From: UBA2653 sp964572685
GTDB lineage: Bacteria > Pseudomonadota > Gammaproteobacteria > Legionellales > Legionellaceae
Length of the DNA: 7,722 bases
Reading direction: 5' to 3'
Assembly: GCA_964572685.1 (NCBI GenBank)
Contig: CAZNFJ010000065.1
Span: 1-7,722, forward strand
Below, piece after piece: positions 1 to 7,298 of this stretch. A program made the translations under genes and the position numbers. The notes beneath the pieces were generated by a model, which did not search any database, was not told the origin of the DNA, and was given only the letters and a program-made list of their open reading frames with translations. Positions within the stretch are counted from its first letter, which is position 1, and each line of letters begins with the position of its first letter.

Positions 1-44
1 TCCGCAACCTCTAAAAATTTGTTATCATTAGTATTCAAAGCCAT
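1..44 (-). CDS. 5' end of an unidentified leftward gene (partial)
   Basis: Only the first 14 complete codons are inside the window, reading MALNTNDNKFLEVA and running off the left edge. The start ATG (44-42) is supported by a purine-rich AGAAGGAA ribosome binding site about seven bases upstream, which is the main reason to believe the gene is real. The visible residues are too few to identify a family, and no signal peptide is seen. A TATATT hexamer at 79-74 could serve as a -10 box, but there is no good -35. The gene is divergent from the frameshifted gene that begins near 81. The call rests on the start and ribosome site alone, so the product is unknown. Confidence 0.45.
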   Translation of the reverse strand, partial: MALNTNDNKFLEVA

Positions 45-80
45 TTGTTTTTCCTTCTTGTCTATCGTCAGAAAATATAC

Positions 81-381
81 ATGAAGTTTAACGGATGGCT
101 TTCTTCTTTTCTAGGCCTTCCTGAATTTACAGAAACTTTGAGACACTAACTGGCCAAGGCCAATTATCGAAAACTCTGAGTATCAAAGTATGAAAATATG
201 GAGAAATGAAAGAAGAGGAGAGGCTCGTATTTTATTGTGGTTGGAAGAGGCTGAATATTTAGTTGTTCTGGCCCAAAGGAAAGATTATCTTCTTTTTTGG
301 ACTGCTTACCCTGTCACTCAAAATCATTCGAAGAGAAAATTACAAAAAGAATATGAACAATATCAAGATAAATACAGGTAG
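81..381 (+). pseudogene. frameshifted small gene, possible BECR-type (RelE/EndoU/barnase-like) nuclease remnant
   Basis: The longest open stretch with an ATG start (190-381, 63 codons) looks like the C-terminal part of a protein of about 100 residues. Protein-like sequence in the same frame extends upstream of that ATG to 142 (TNWPRPIIENSEYQ), then meets TGA at 139-141. The neighbouring frame gives ATG at 81 and MKFNGWLSSFLGLPEFTETL, ending in TAA at 147-149. Joining the two needs a +1 shift around 141-149 and gives one plausible protein. The C-terminal half alternates strands (RILLWLEE, YLVVLAQRKDYLLFWTAYP) and ends in a basic helix. From memory this resembles small phage or plasmid proteins of the Barnase/EndoU/ColicinE5/RelE-like group, but the family is not certain. 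No good ribosome site precedes either ATG. It is probably inactive. A shorter intact protein starting at 190 is the alternative. Confidence 0.5.
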
Positions 382-487
382 GATAAGGCTGGTTGCGCCT
401 GGTTATTAAGCCGGACGCTACCGATACTCCTTCTACAGCATGGTAGATGAGCTAAATTTAGTATAGTAGACACAAGGGTCAAAAGTC

Positions 488-530
488 AATTGATTTTATT
501 TTAATCATGTGTTTTAAATTAAAATCAATT
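488..530. repeat. AT-rich inverted repeat, 17-bp arms
   Basis: The arms 488-504 and 514-530 are complementary at 16 of 17 positions (outer 11 bp perfect, one mismatch, inner 5 bp perfect) around a 9-base loop. The outer arm reads AATTGATTTTA. It lies between two converging broken genes, the rightward one ending at 381 and the leftward one ending at 598. It could therefore act as a weak bidirectional terminator or be a mobile-element relic. The stem has almost no G or C and no clean T tract, so terminator function is only inferred. The rest of the 382-597 spacer holds short GGTAG/CTACC complementary blocks and no supportable gene. Confidence 0.5.
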
Positions 531-597
531 TAATCTTCCGAGAGGTTAGCGCGATTTATAAACATTGCGCCAGAATAAATCCTAGTGCATGGAGTCT

Positions 598-2010
598 TTA
601 AATGCCCATGTTTTTGATTAATTCAAAATAATAGGGTGCAGTGGTATTGCGATGTATATCGTTAGGGGCAGCTTTAATACCTTGTGGGGCATATTTATAA
701 CGAACTGCTTTTAAATAATCTACAACCACTTGTTTAGACTCTGGTTCTAGTAAATTTTTCCCTGTGCCTTGATACCCCATAGATAGTGGGCCAAATAAAT
801 AACTGTCTAGATCAGAGTTATTCTCTTTGCGAAGTTCAGCAACTATGGATTTTATATAGATACGTTGTAGCTCTTTTGATTTATGAACTAACGTGTACTT
901 CAACATAATGGACGAATAATGACCGGTAGTTGGTAACCATTTATCAATTTTATCTAGGTTCATCATTATTTCTTTAGAAGAGTGAGTATCAATAAAACCT
1001 CTAATAGCATCATCAGCCATTTTTGAATTTAGAGATTTGGAATCAAGTAACTCAGTGAAGAACGCTTTTAATAGAGGCGGATCATTTTTAACGAAAGACC
1101 TATTGTTTCTATGCCGTTGATTGTAAAGCATCAAGCCTTGGACAATTTTATTTCTTACCTCTACATTGTCTGTTTCGTTATATAAATTTAATAATTTTTT
1201 GACTAAATCAGGTTCACTATCATCTGCAATGAGTCTATCAATCATAATTCCACGTTTAACATCAGTCAAGTTTGCATTATAGGCAAATTGCATTTGCACA
1301 GTTGATGGGGCTGTTACATAGTGAGCAGGTGGAGTGTCCATTATCATTTGGAATCCCTCAAATGGCATTTCATTAAGATCTTCAGCAGTCACATTTTCTA
1401 AAGATTTGTTCGCTAAAACTTCTGACGGTTGTTCGCTTGATTCAACAGAGAATCTTTCATCATTAAAATAAGGGAAAAAATTAAACATATTTCTGGGGAG
1501 CCATACATGGCCAGGCATTGTGTCTAACCCTTGACTATAAAAAGCCCACCACGAGAATGTATCACAACGCCAAGTTCCACATTCAATGACTTGACCTGTA
1601 GTAGGAATTCCTGAGCCAATATGATAGTTAGTGTCATTAGTGTATTTAGGGCTCTACCAACGCTGATGATTAGCTTCAACAATAATGTTGTAGCCAAGCA
1701 CACCTCGGTCAGCGACTCCGTATTTGCTTCCTCAATATTTCGAGCGTGATTTAAAATTACTAATTGAGTTGACTTAACCAACAGGGTTTTCATTAAGAAC
1801 TTCTATTACTTGATCTGCATTGTTCCCCATTCCTGCGGGAGACATCATATTCGTTGTGGCAATACCTACATGCCCTGCCCATCCAAGCCCAGGAATAAGC
1901 AAGTCTCTTCCCATGATTTCAGCAGGATAAATTTTCTTTGCGTAGAGGGGTGAACAAGTGATAGTTGCTAGGGTCAGCGTGATACCTAATACTGCTAGAT
2001 TTTTTTCCAT
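598..2010 (-). pseudogene. secreted permuted papain-like (YiiX/LRAT/NlpC-like) protein gene broken by three in-frame stops
   Basis: One frame of 470 codons runs from ATG 2010 to TAA 598 with no frameshift, broken only at codon 79 (TAA, 1776-1774), codon 93 (TGA, 1734-1732) and codon 119 (TAG, 1656-1654). Between and after the stops the translation is clearly protein (YGVADRGVLGYNIIVEANHQ, YHIGSGIPTTGQVIE, WRCDTFSWWAFYSQG). The start is secure: AGAAGGAG lies seven bases upstream. Residues 1-24 form a signal peptide with a hydrophobic core and a likely cut after LYA. The motif GHVGI (His47) followed much later by WRCDTF (Cys149) is the His-before-Cys order of permuted papain-fold hydrolases such as YiiX, LRAT and some NlpC/P60 relatives, so an exported amidase, protease or acyltransferase is likely. 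Residues from about 230 on look alpha-helical, perhaps HEAT-like. The exact family and substrate are not recognised. With the stops the gene should give only a 78-residue fragment that has His47 but lacks Cys149. Confidence 0.8.
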
Positions 2011-2190
2011 TTCAAAGCTCCTTCTTTACATCCATTTTTACATCACTACAGTTGGTTATTTCAGGTAATCTTCCATGTGTTTGGTTGTATATATAGACGG
2101 GTTGTTGTTATTTGTTATTTCTGAGTGTCCCATCAGTGCCCCTCAGACTGTTTTAGTTTTGCTTAACTACTCATAACTACTTGATTTTAT

Positions 2191-2267
<77 letters not shown>

Positions 2268-2314
2268 GACATGTAGCATTTTAATGGGAATCGTCCTTGA
2301 TTTCCAGTATTTTT

Positions 2315-4180
2315 TTATAATTCTTCAGTTTCAATGAAGCTTTTTAATTTTTCTGAACGAGCAGGGTGACGGAGTTTTCGTAAGGCTTTCGCTTCAATCT
2401 GGCGAATTCGTTCACGAGTCACATCAAATTGCTTGCCTACTTCTTCTAAAGTATGGTCGGTGTTCATTTCGATACCAAAACGCATGCGTAAAACTTTTGC
2501 TTCACGAGGTGTTAAAGTTTCTAAAATTTCAAGTGTCGCTTCCCTTAAACTTTCTGCCGTGGCTGAATCAATCGGCGACTGCATATTTTCATCTTGAATA
2601 AAATCACCTAAGTGCGATTCATCGTCATCACCGACAGGCGTTTCCATTGAAATAGGTTCTTTTGCTATTTTTAAGACTTTTCGAATTTTATCTTCACTCA
2701 AATCCATTTTTTCAGCCAATTCTTCCGGAGTGGCTTCACGGCCTGTTTCTTGAAGAATTTGACGGGAAATACGATTGAGTTTATTGATGGTTTCAATCAT
2801 GTGCACAGGAATTCGAATAGTTCGTGCTTGGTCGGCAATAGAACGCGTGATTGCTTGTCGAATCCACCAGGTTGCATAGGTTGAAAATTTATACCCACGA
2901 CGATATTCAAATTTATCCACAGCTTTCATTAGGCCAATATTGCCTTCTTGAATCAAATCTAGAAATTGTAAACCACGATTGGTATATTTTTTTGCAATCG
3001 ATATTACCAAACGTAAATTAGCTTCAACCATTTCTTTTTTGGCACGGCGGGCTTTTGCTTCACCAATGGACATTTCACGATTGATGTCACGTACTTCAGA
3101 AATGGTTAAGCCACTATGGGATTCAAACTGAATAAGTTTTTCTTGGATTTTAAAAATGTCTAGCTCGAATGTTTCGAGTCGCTCTAAATCCAATTGTTTT
3201 GTGAATTTTTGTTTAACTTGTGCTAACCATTCTCGATTGGCTTCATGTCCAGGAAAAGTTTCGATAAATATTTTTCGTGGCATCCGTGCTTTTTCAATAC
3301 ATAAACGCATAATCAAGCGCTCATATTCTCGAATTTGCAAACGCATTTCACGAAAATGGTCCATCAAAATGTCGACTTGACGGGAAGTTAATTTTAATTT
3401 TAAAAATGATTCAGCCATTTGATGAAATGCATCAACTGTTTTATTATGGCTGCGGCCAAATTCATTAAGTGCTTTGACTGCAACATGATATCTTTCACGC
3501 AAATCATCAAAATAGATTTTGGCTTGCTCAGGATTAGGGCCGTCATCAACATCCGGCAAAACACCTTCCTCTGTTTCAGCTACTTCTAATTCTTCATCAA
3601 TGACATCTTCAGGCGATTTGACTTCCAAATTCAACAGATCTTCATCTGTGGTTTCTGGGATTTCTTCATCCATAAATCCTAAAATAATCTCATTAAGACG
3701 AACTTCTTCAGTTGCAACCTTCTCATATTCATTCAGAAGTACTTCAATGGTTTCAGGATAACTGGCTAGTGAGCGTAATACTTGAATTGTACCTTCTTCA
3801 ATACGTTTGGCAATTTTGATTTCGCCTTCACGCGTTAAAAGTTCAACAGAGCCCATTTCGCGCATGTACATGCGAACAGGATCGGTTGTGCGCCCGGTTT
3901 CCTTATCGACAGATGCCAAAACCATAGCGGCTTCTTCAACATCTTCAGGAATTTCTTCTGTATTGCCTAACAAGGCTAATTCATCTTCGCTGGGAGGTAT
4001 TTCAAAGACTTTAATATTCATGCCTTCAAGCATGCTTATGATGACGTCAAAATGTTCAGTATCGACGATATTGGGTAATAAGTCGTTGATTTGCGCGTAA
4101 GTTAAGTAGTTTTGTTCACGACCTAAATTAATGACTTTGGTGATTTGCGAACGTTGTTGTTCTTGTTCATTTATGCTCAT
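2315..4180 (-). CDS. rpoD: RNA polymerase primary sigma factor RpoD (sigma-70)
   Basis: This is the essential housekeeping sigma factor, which directs RNA polymerase to -10/-35 promoters. At 621 residues it is close to E. coli RpoD (613). Region 1.1 covers about residues 1-80 and region 1.2 about 98-130 (TTDPVRMYMREMG). An acidic non-conserved region with several Glu/Asp-rich stretches lies around 170-220. Region 2 is at about 385-455 and includes the -10-binding and melting segment YKFSTYATWWIRQAITRSIA (430-449). Region 3 spans about 460-540, with the 3.2 finger DDESHLGDFIQDEN (519-532). Region 4 covers about 553-610, with the -35-binding helix-turn-helix VTRERIRQIEAKALRKLRHP (587-606). All key regions are intact. 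The start MSINEQEQQRSQI fits relatives, although only GAATTCCT precedes the ATG and no real Shine-Dalgarno is seen. It is read from its own promoter and possibly also from the upstream rpsU operon. Confidence 0.98.
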   Translation of the reverse strand: MSINEQEQQRSQITKVINLGREQNYLTYAQINDLLPNIVDTEHFDVIISMLEGMNIKVFEIPPSEDELALLGNTEEIPEDVEEAAMVLASVDKETGRTTDPVRMYMREMGSVELLTREGEIKIAKRIEEGTIQVLRSLASYPETIEVLLNEYEKVATEEVRLNEIILGFMDEEIPETTDEDLLNLEVKSPEDVIDEELEVAETEEGVLPDVDDGPNPEQAKIYFDDLRERYHVAVKALNEFGRSHNKTVDAFHQMAESFLKLKLTSRQVDILMDHFREMRLQIREYERLIMRLCIEKARMPRKIFIETFPGHEANREWLAQVKQKFTKQLDLERLETFELDIFKIQEKLIQFESHSGLTISEVRDINREMSIGEAKARRAKKEMVEANLRLVISIAKKYTNRGLQFLDLIQEGNIGLMKAVDKFEYRRGYKFSTYATWWIRQAITRSIADQARTIRIPVHMIETINKLNRISRQILQETGREATPEELAEKMDLSEDKIRKVLKIAKEPISMETPVGDDDESHLGDFIQDENMQSPIDSATAESLREATLEILETLTPREAKVLRMRFGIEMNTDHTLEEVGKQFDVTRERIRQIEAKALRKLRHPARSEKLKSFIETEEL

Positions 4181-4345
4181 AGGAATTCAATACTTAAATT
4201 TCAATTAAAATAAAACTTTTCAAATTATTGAAAGGCGGTGGTGTTAGTGCCTATGAAATTGAAAAGAGCCATTGTTGATTATATTCTTAAAAGTTGACCT
4301 CCTCCTGGAGGATTTTGCTGTTACTACGACTTACCCTATCTAGAT
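4181..4345 (-). other. structured rpoD leader with orphan Shine-Dalgarno palindrome and a possible 15-codon ORF
   Basis: Taking a start site about seven bases after the TATAAT box, the rpoD mRNA leader is roughly 165 nt. It holds a perfect palindrome, TCCTCCAGGAGGA (4312-4300), that includes part of a very strong Shine-Dalgarno-like AGGAGGAGG (4306-4298) with no start codon at the usual distance. A possible ORF, MALFNFIGTNTTAFQ (4272-4225), begins 25 nt after it. A small hairpin (TTTCAA, loop TAAT, TTGAAA; 4233-4218) covers that ORF's stop codon and is followed by the T-rich run TTTTATTTT, like a weak terminator. The elements are seen directly; a regulatory role is inferred. Confidence 0.35.
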
Positions 4346-4351
4346 CTTCCT

Positions 4352-4381
4352 ATTATAGATTAGTCAGCTGAGAAAATGCAA
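4352..4381 (-). promoter_or_regulatory. sigma-70 promoter of rpoD
   Basis: On the minus strand TTGCAT (4381-4376) is followed after 18 bp by a perfect TATAAT (4357-4352). It lies in the 223-bp gap between the dnaG stop and the rpoD start and points at rpoD. It would let the cell make the sigma factor independently of the upstream rpsU promoter. Confidence 0.75.
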
Positions 4382-4403
4382 GTCTCAAAACAGGCATGTT
4401 CGT

Positions 4404-6116
4404 TTATGTTTTTTGAATCTGACGTTTTTGTAAAAGGTCTTGCAGACGCTGCTTGGCTTCATCATCAAGTCCACCTTGTTTGAGTTTGAGAATCAAGTTA
4501 TCAATTTCGTCATTTAAAGATTGTTTCATTAAAAACTCAAAAATTTGAATCAAGGTACTTGCGCGTTGTTCTTCTTGAATTTGATGATCAAATACGGCTA
4601 ATTTATTAAAAACGTCATAGTAGTTGGTATTTTGAAAGTATTCAACTAGATTAGCGGTTATGAGGTTTGGATTTTCTTGAAGGTTTTGAATGAGTAAACC
4701 CAAAGGTTCCGGATATAGTTCGCTGACATCTTTTAATAAAGGTTTTTGAATCTCTTGAAGGCTCTTGGGATGTTGAATCAAGAGGGCTAAAGCCAATCGC
4801 ATTGGCGTTCTTTGTTGGCGTGGTAGGTTTTTTTTAAGGCTATCGGGCTTTTTAAGCCATTGTGAAATTCGAAAAGCATCTAAACGAGTAAGTCGAGCCA
4901 TTTCTTGAATAATCATTTCCTTTCCCGGGCCATCTTCAAGCTTCTCAAGATGTTTTTGTAAATGTGAAACAATTTTCTGAGCCCCATGATTTTTATGTTG
5001 TAGGTAAATGTGGTGTGCAAAATACATGTGTAAAGGTTGTGCTTGTTTGATAAAGGCATTAAAAGCATCTGCGCCGTTTTCTCGAATAAAACTATCCGGA
5101 TCATGGCCGTCGGGTAAAAATAAAAAAGCAAGATGGGGTAATTCATTATAAAAGGGGAGGGCATTTTCTAGAGCACGCCATGCTGCCTGTTTTCCCGCCG
5201 CATCACCATCAAAACAAAATATAATTTGATTGGTGTATTTATTGAGTGTTTGTAAATGGTAGACACTGCTGGCCGTTCCCATGGTTGCAACCGCATAAGG
5301 CAGACCAAATTGAAATAAACTAATAACATCTAAATAACCTTCTACCACAAGAATAAATTCAGGATTTTTATGATGAGATAATACCTGATAAAGACCATAA
5401 AGTTCTTTTTGCTTATGGAATAAGGATGTTTCTGGTGAATTCATGTATTTGGGCTTTTGCTCGGCATCAATGACCCGACCTGCAAAACCAATGAGTTTGC
5501 CTTGGCGATTAAGAAGAGGAAACATCAATCGATGTCGAAAGCGATCAAAATATTGATTGGACTTCTCTTTGGCAATGATCATCCCTGCTTCCAGAAGAAG
5601 AGATGTTTGTTTGGGAAATACTTCCAAGAGATTTTGCCAGTTGGATGGGGCATAACCCAATTGAAACTCATCAATGACGGATTTGTTGAGTTGTCTTTTT
5701 TTGATATACTCCAACAAATCGCGGGGTTTTTGATAAAGATTTTGACGATAATATTGGTTAATTTGTTCTAATAAAGTAATCAGCTTTCCATGGATATCAG
5801 TTTCATGAAAACCTGTATTTTCTGGTAAGCTTAAGCCCAGATGTCCTGCTAAATTTTTGATGGCTTCTGGAAAGCTTTGTTGCAAAAATTGCATAAGAAA
5901 TTTAATTGCATTACCACTGATGCCACAACCAAAACAATAAAAGAATTGTTTGTGGGGAATCACATTAAATGAAGCAGTTTTTTCTTGATGAAATGGGCAG
6001 CAGCAGGTGTAATTCGTTCCAGCTTTTTTCAATGGAATATAACCATCAATTAATTCAACGATATCAGTTTTTGAGATGAGTTCGTCAATAAATGTTTGTG
6101 GTATATTCCCGGACAT
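4404..6116 (-). CDS. dnaG: DNA primase DnaG
   Basis: DnaG makes the short RNA primers for both strands at the replication fork and is recruited by the DnaB helicase. Its 570 residues compare with 581 in E. coli. The N-terminal CHC2 zinc domain shows Cys40-Pro-Phe-His43 with Cys61 and Cys64. The polymerase core has the RFRHRLMFP motif (192-200), GFAGR (210-214) and KYMNSPET (223-230). The TOPRIM centre shows VVEGYLDV with Glu259, FCFDGDAAG with Asp303 and Asp305, and DGHDPDSF (336-343). The C-terminal part from about 435 is the divergent, helical DnaB-interacting domain. The ATG at 6116 follows the yqeY stop by six bases with no clear Shine-Dalgarno, so translation is probably coupled. The only promoter found for it is the one before rpsU. 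The gene appears intact. Confidence 0.97.
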   Translation of the reverse strand: MSGNIPQTFIDELISKTDIVELIDGYIPLKKAGTNYTCCCPFHQEKTASFNVIPHKQFFYCFGCGISGNAIKFLMQFLQQSFPEAIKNLAGHLGLSLPENTGFHETDIHGKLITLLEQINQYYRQNLYQKPRDLLEYIKKRQLNKSVIDEFQLGYAPSNWQNLLEVFPKQTSLLLEAGMIIAKEKSNQYFDRFRHRLMFPLLNRQGKLIGFAGRVIDAEQKPKYMNSPETSLFHKQKELYGLYQVLSHHKNPEFILVVEGYLDVISLFQFGLPYAVATMGTASSVYHLQTLNKYTNQIIFCFDGDAAGKQAAWRALENALPFYNELPHLAFLFLPDGHDPDSFIRENGADAFNAFIKQAQPLHMYFAHHIYLQHKNHGAQKIVSHLQKHLEKLEDGPGKEMIIQEMARLTRLDAFRISQWLKKPDSLKKNLPRQQRTPMRLALALLIQHPKSLQEIQKPLLKDVSELYPEPLGLLIQNLQENPNLITANLVEYFQNTNYYDVFNKLAVFDHQIQEEQRASTLIQIFEFLMKQSLNDEIDNLILKLKQGGLDDEAKQRLQDLLQKRQIQKT

Positions 6117-6122
6117 GGAAGA

Positions 6123-6566
6123 TTAAGACAGTTTTTGCTTGATGATTTCACTAACTTTAGACAAATCTGCTCGTCCGGTCAATTGTGCTCGCAAGGCTGT
6201 CATGACTTTTCCCATATCTCGAATACTGTTTGCGGATAAATCTTGAATAGTTGTTTCAATCACTTGATGCAATTCTTCTTCACTTAAAGGTTTTGGTAAG
6301 TAAGTCTGAATGAGTGTTAATTCATAGATTTCTTGCTCGACCAGATCTTGTCGCTTGGCTTGGCGAAATTGATCAATCGATTCCTGGCGTTGTTTCGCCA
6401 TTTTGCTTAAAATGCTTAATAAAATATCGCTGCTGACTTCAATACGATGATCAACTTCATGTTGTTTGATGGCAGCCAACACTAAACGGAGTGTTTTGAC
6501 TTTCTCTTTATCACCATCGCGCATGGCTTGGTGTAAGTCTTGTTGAATGTTGGCCTTTTCAATCAT
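6123..6566 (-). CDS. yqeY: GatB/YqeY domain protein
   Basis: This is a stand-alone protein of the GatB/YqeY family. The domain resembles the tRNA-binding tail of the GatB subunit of Glu/Asp-tRNA amidotransferase, but the role of the free protein is not settled. At 147 residues it has the usual family length of about 150. It starts MIEKANIQQDLHQAMRDGDK and carries the typical KVKTLRLVLAAIKQHEVD segment (22-39), a central helical part, YLPKPLSEEEL (90-100) and the end motif RDMGKVMTALRAQLTGRADL (115-134). Its ATG shares the ATGA of 6566-6563 with the rpsU stop, so the two are translationally coupled. It ends six bases before dnaG. Its place between rpsU and dnaG is common in several gammaproteobacteria and is an addition to the E. 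coli operon. Confidence 0.93.
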   Translation of the reverse strand: MIEKANIQQDLHQAMRDGDKEKVKTLRLVLAAIKQHEVDHRIEVSSDILLSILSKMAKQRQESIDQFRQAKRQDLVEQEIYELTLIQTYLPKPLSEEELHQVIETTIQDLSANSIRDMGKVMTALRAQLTGRADLSKVSEIIKQKLS

Positions 6567-6796
6567 GAATGTCTTCTTCTAATCTTAGAAGGTCTAGCAG
6601 ATGTAGTTTCTCTGGCCAATTTTTTTTGATAACGTTTAACAGCTGCAGCTTGTTTTCTTTTACGTTCTGCAGTTGGTTTTTCGTAGAATTCTCGACGACG
6701 TAGCTCAGTTAATAAACCGGCTTTTTCACATGAACGCTTAAAACGGCGTAATGCATATTCTGGATTTTCGCCCTCTTTTACGCGAATTGTTGGCAT
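6563..6796 (-). CDS. rpsU: 30S ribosomal protein S21
   Basis: S21 is a small basic protein of the 30S subunit, located near the 3' end of 16S rRNA and involved in mRNA binding at initiation. The 77 residues are slightly longer than the 71 of E. coli. The core is highly typical: ALRRFKRSCEKAGLLTELRR (15-34), REFYEKPTAERKRKQAAAVK (35-54) and a basic C-terminal tail ending KIRRRHS. The ATG at 6796 has a clear GAGGG ribosome site (6808-6804) seven bases upstream. It is the first gene of the rpsU-yqeY-dnaG unit and its TGA overlaps the yqeY ATG by four bases. It is transcribed from the TTGACG/TAAAAT promoter just upstream. Confidence 0.97.
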   Translation of the reverse strand: MPTIRVKEGENPEYALRRFKRSCEKAGLLTELRRREFYEKPTAERKRKQAAAVKRYQKKLARETTSARPSKIRRRHS

Positions 6797-6846
6797 TGAA
6801 TAACCCTCAAAATGTAATTGTAAATTTTAAAAATATAGAGACGGCA

Positions 6847-6875
6847 ATTTTATTGTGCATTTCTAGACACGTCAA
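6847..6875 (-). promoter_or_regulatory. sigma-70 promoter of the rpsU-yqeY-dnaG operon
   Basis: On the minus strand TTGACG (6875-6870) is followed by a 17-bp spacer and TAAAAT (6852-6847). A start site near 6840 would give a leader of about 45 nt ending in the GAGGG ribosome site of rpsU. A second TTGACA lies 23 bp further upstream but has no matching -10. No LexA-type palindrome was seen. Confidence 0.75.
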
Positions 6876-6980
6876 GTGTATTCTATTAAAAATGTCAAAA
6901 ATATTGTCGGATTTCGTATTATAATCAATGTAGGCGCAGGGAATATAGGAACATTAATGTCTTTGCTATGGCAATAAACT

Positions 6981-7298
6981 TTGAAGATGGATATCCATCA
7001 AGCCAAATTTTTAGTCGAACAACATTTTCAGATGTCTATCCACTCTATTCGCGAATTGGATTCAGGTTGGCAAAATAGGGTTTTTTTGATCAATGATGAA
7101 CTGGTATTTCGTTTTCCTAAGCAAGAATCTGGCGTGTTTTTAATGGAAAAAGAAATCAAAACGGTACCTTACATTCGTCAACATATTCACTTTCCTATAT
7201 CAGCGCCCATATGGATTGGGTCTCATTCTTCATGTTACGCATCTTGTTATGCTGGGTACCCTCAGATAAAAGGTAAGCGGTTTATTAGGCACACCTAA
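6981..7298 (+). pseudogene. APH-type phosphotransferase gene, truncated by an insertion
   Basis: The frame gives the N-terminal lobe of a protein in the aminoglycoside/choline phosphotransferase (APH, kinase-like) family. It has a nucleotide-loop region LDSGWQNRVFLINDELVFRFPK (26-47, Lys47 a likely ATP-contacting lysine), a conserved-looking Glu in LMEKEIK (54-60) and the hinge YPQIKG (93-98). The catalytic lobe with HGD and IDW/DxD motifs is absent. Native sequence appears to stop at 7272, where GTAAGCGG begins; the last seven residues (KRFIRHT) are read from inserted DNA up to the TAA at 7296. The start is either TTG 6981 or ATG 6987, since TAA at 6975-6977 closes the frame; no good ribosome site is seen. 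A TATAAT at 6920-6925 may be its -10, without a clear -35. The product would be inactive, and the original substrate cannot be told. Confidence 0.75.

Noticed and set aside
598..1518. A separate 306-codon gene starting at ATG 1518
   Set aside because: It is the in-frame continuation of the gene starting at 2010. The ATG codes an internal Met and has no ribosome site, and the conserved Cys lies upstream of it.
1654..1776. Use of a non-standard genetic code or programmed stop readthrough
   Set aside because: rpoD, dnaG and yqeY end in TAA and rpsU in TGA at sensible lengths, and their tryptophans use TGG, so stops behave normally here.
1524..1793. An 89-codon open frame on the minus strand inside the broken secreted-protein gene
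   Set aside because: It is out of register with the 470-codon frame, its peptide is low-quality, and the correct frame gives convincing protein across the same bases apart from three stops.
2120..2147. TCTGAG/CTCAGA hairpin near the tRNA as a terminator
   Set aside because: It has only six pairs around a 16-base loop; the T-rich stretch follows on the plus strand, where no gene ends.
3156..4100. Rightward open frames of 74-97 codons opposite rpoD
   Set aside because: They are antisense shadows of a strongly conserved gene, rich in serine, without ribosome sites or recognisable domains.
4913..5771. Open frames of 83 and 104 codons in other frames over dnaG
   Set aside because: They overlap the conserved TOPRIM and polymerase domains of dnaG and have no independent support.
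6968..7080. ATG at 6968 opening a different frame over the phosphotransferase start
   Set aside because: It gives a short peptide without family resemblance, while the other frame shows clear APH-type motifs.
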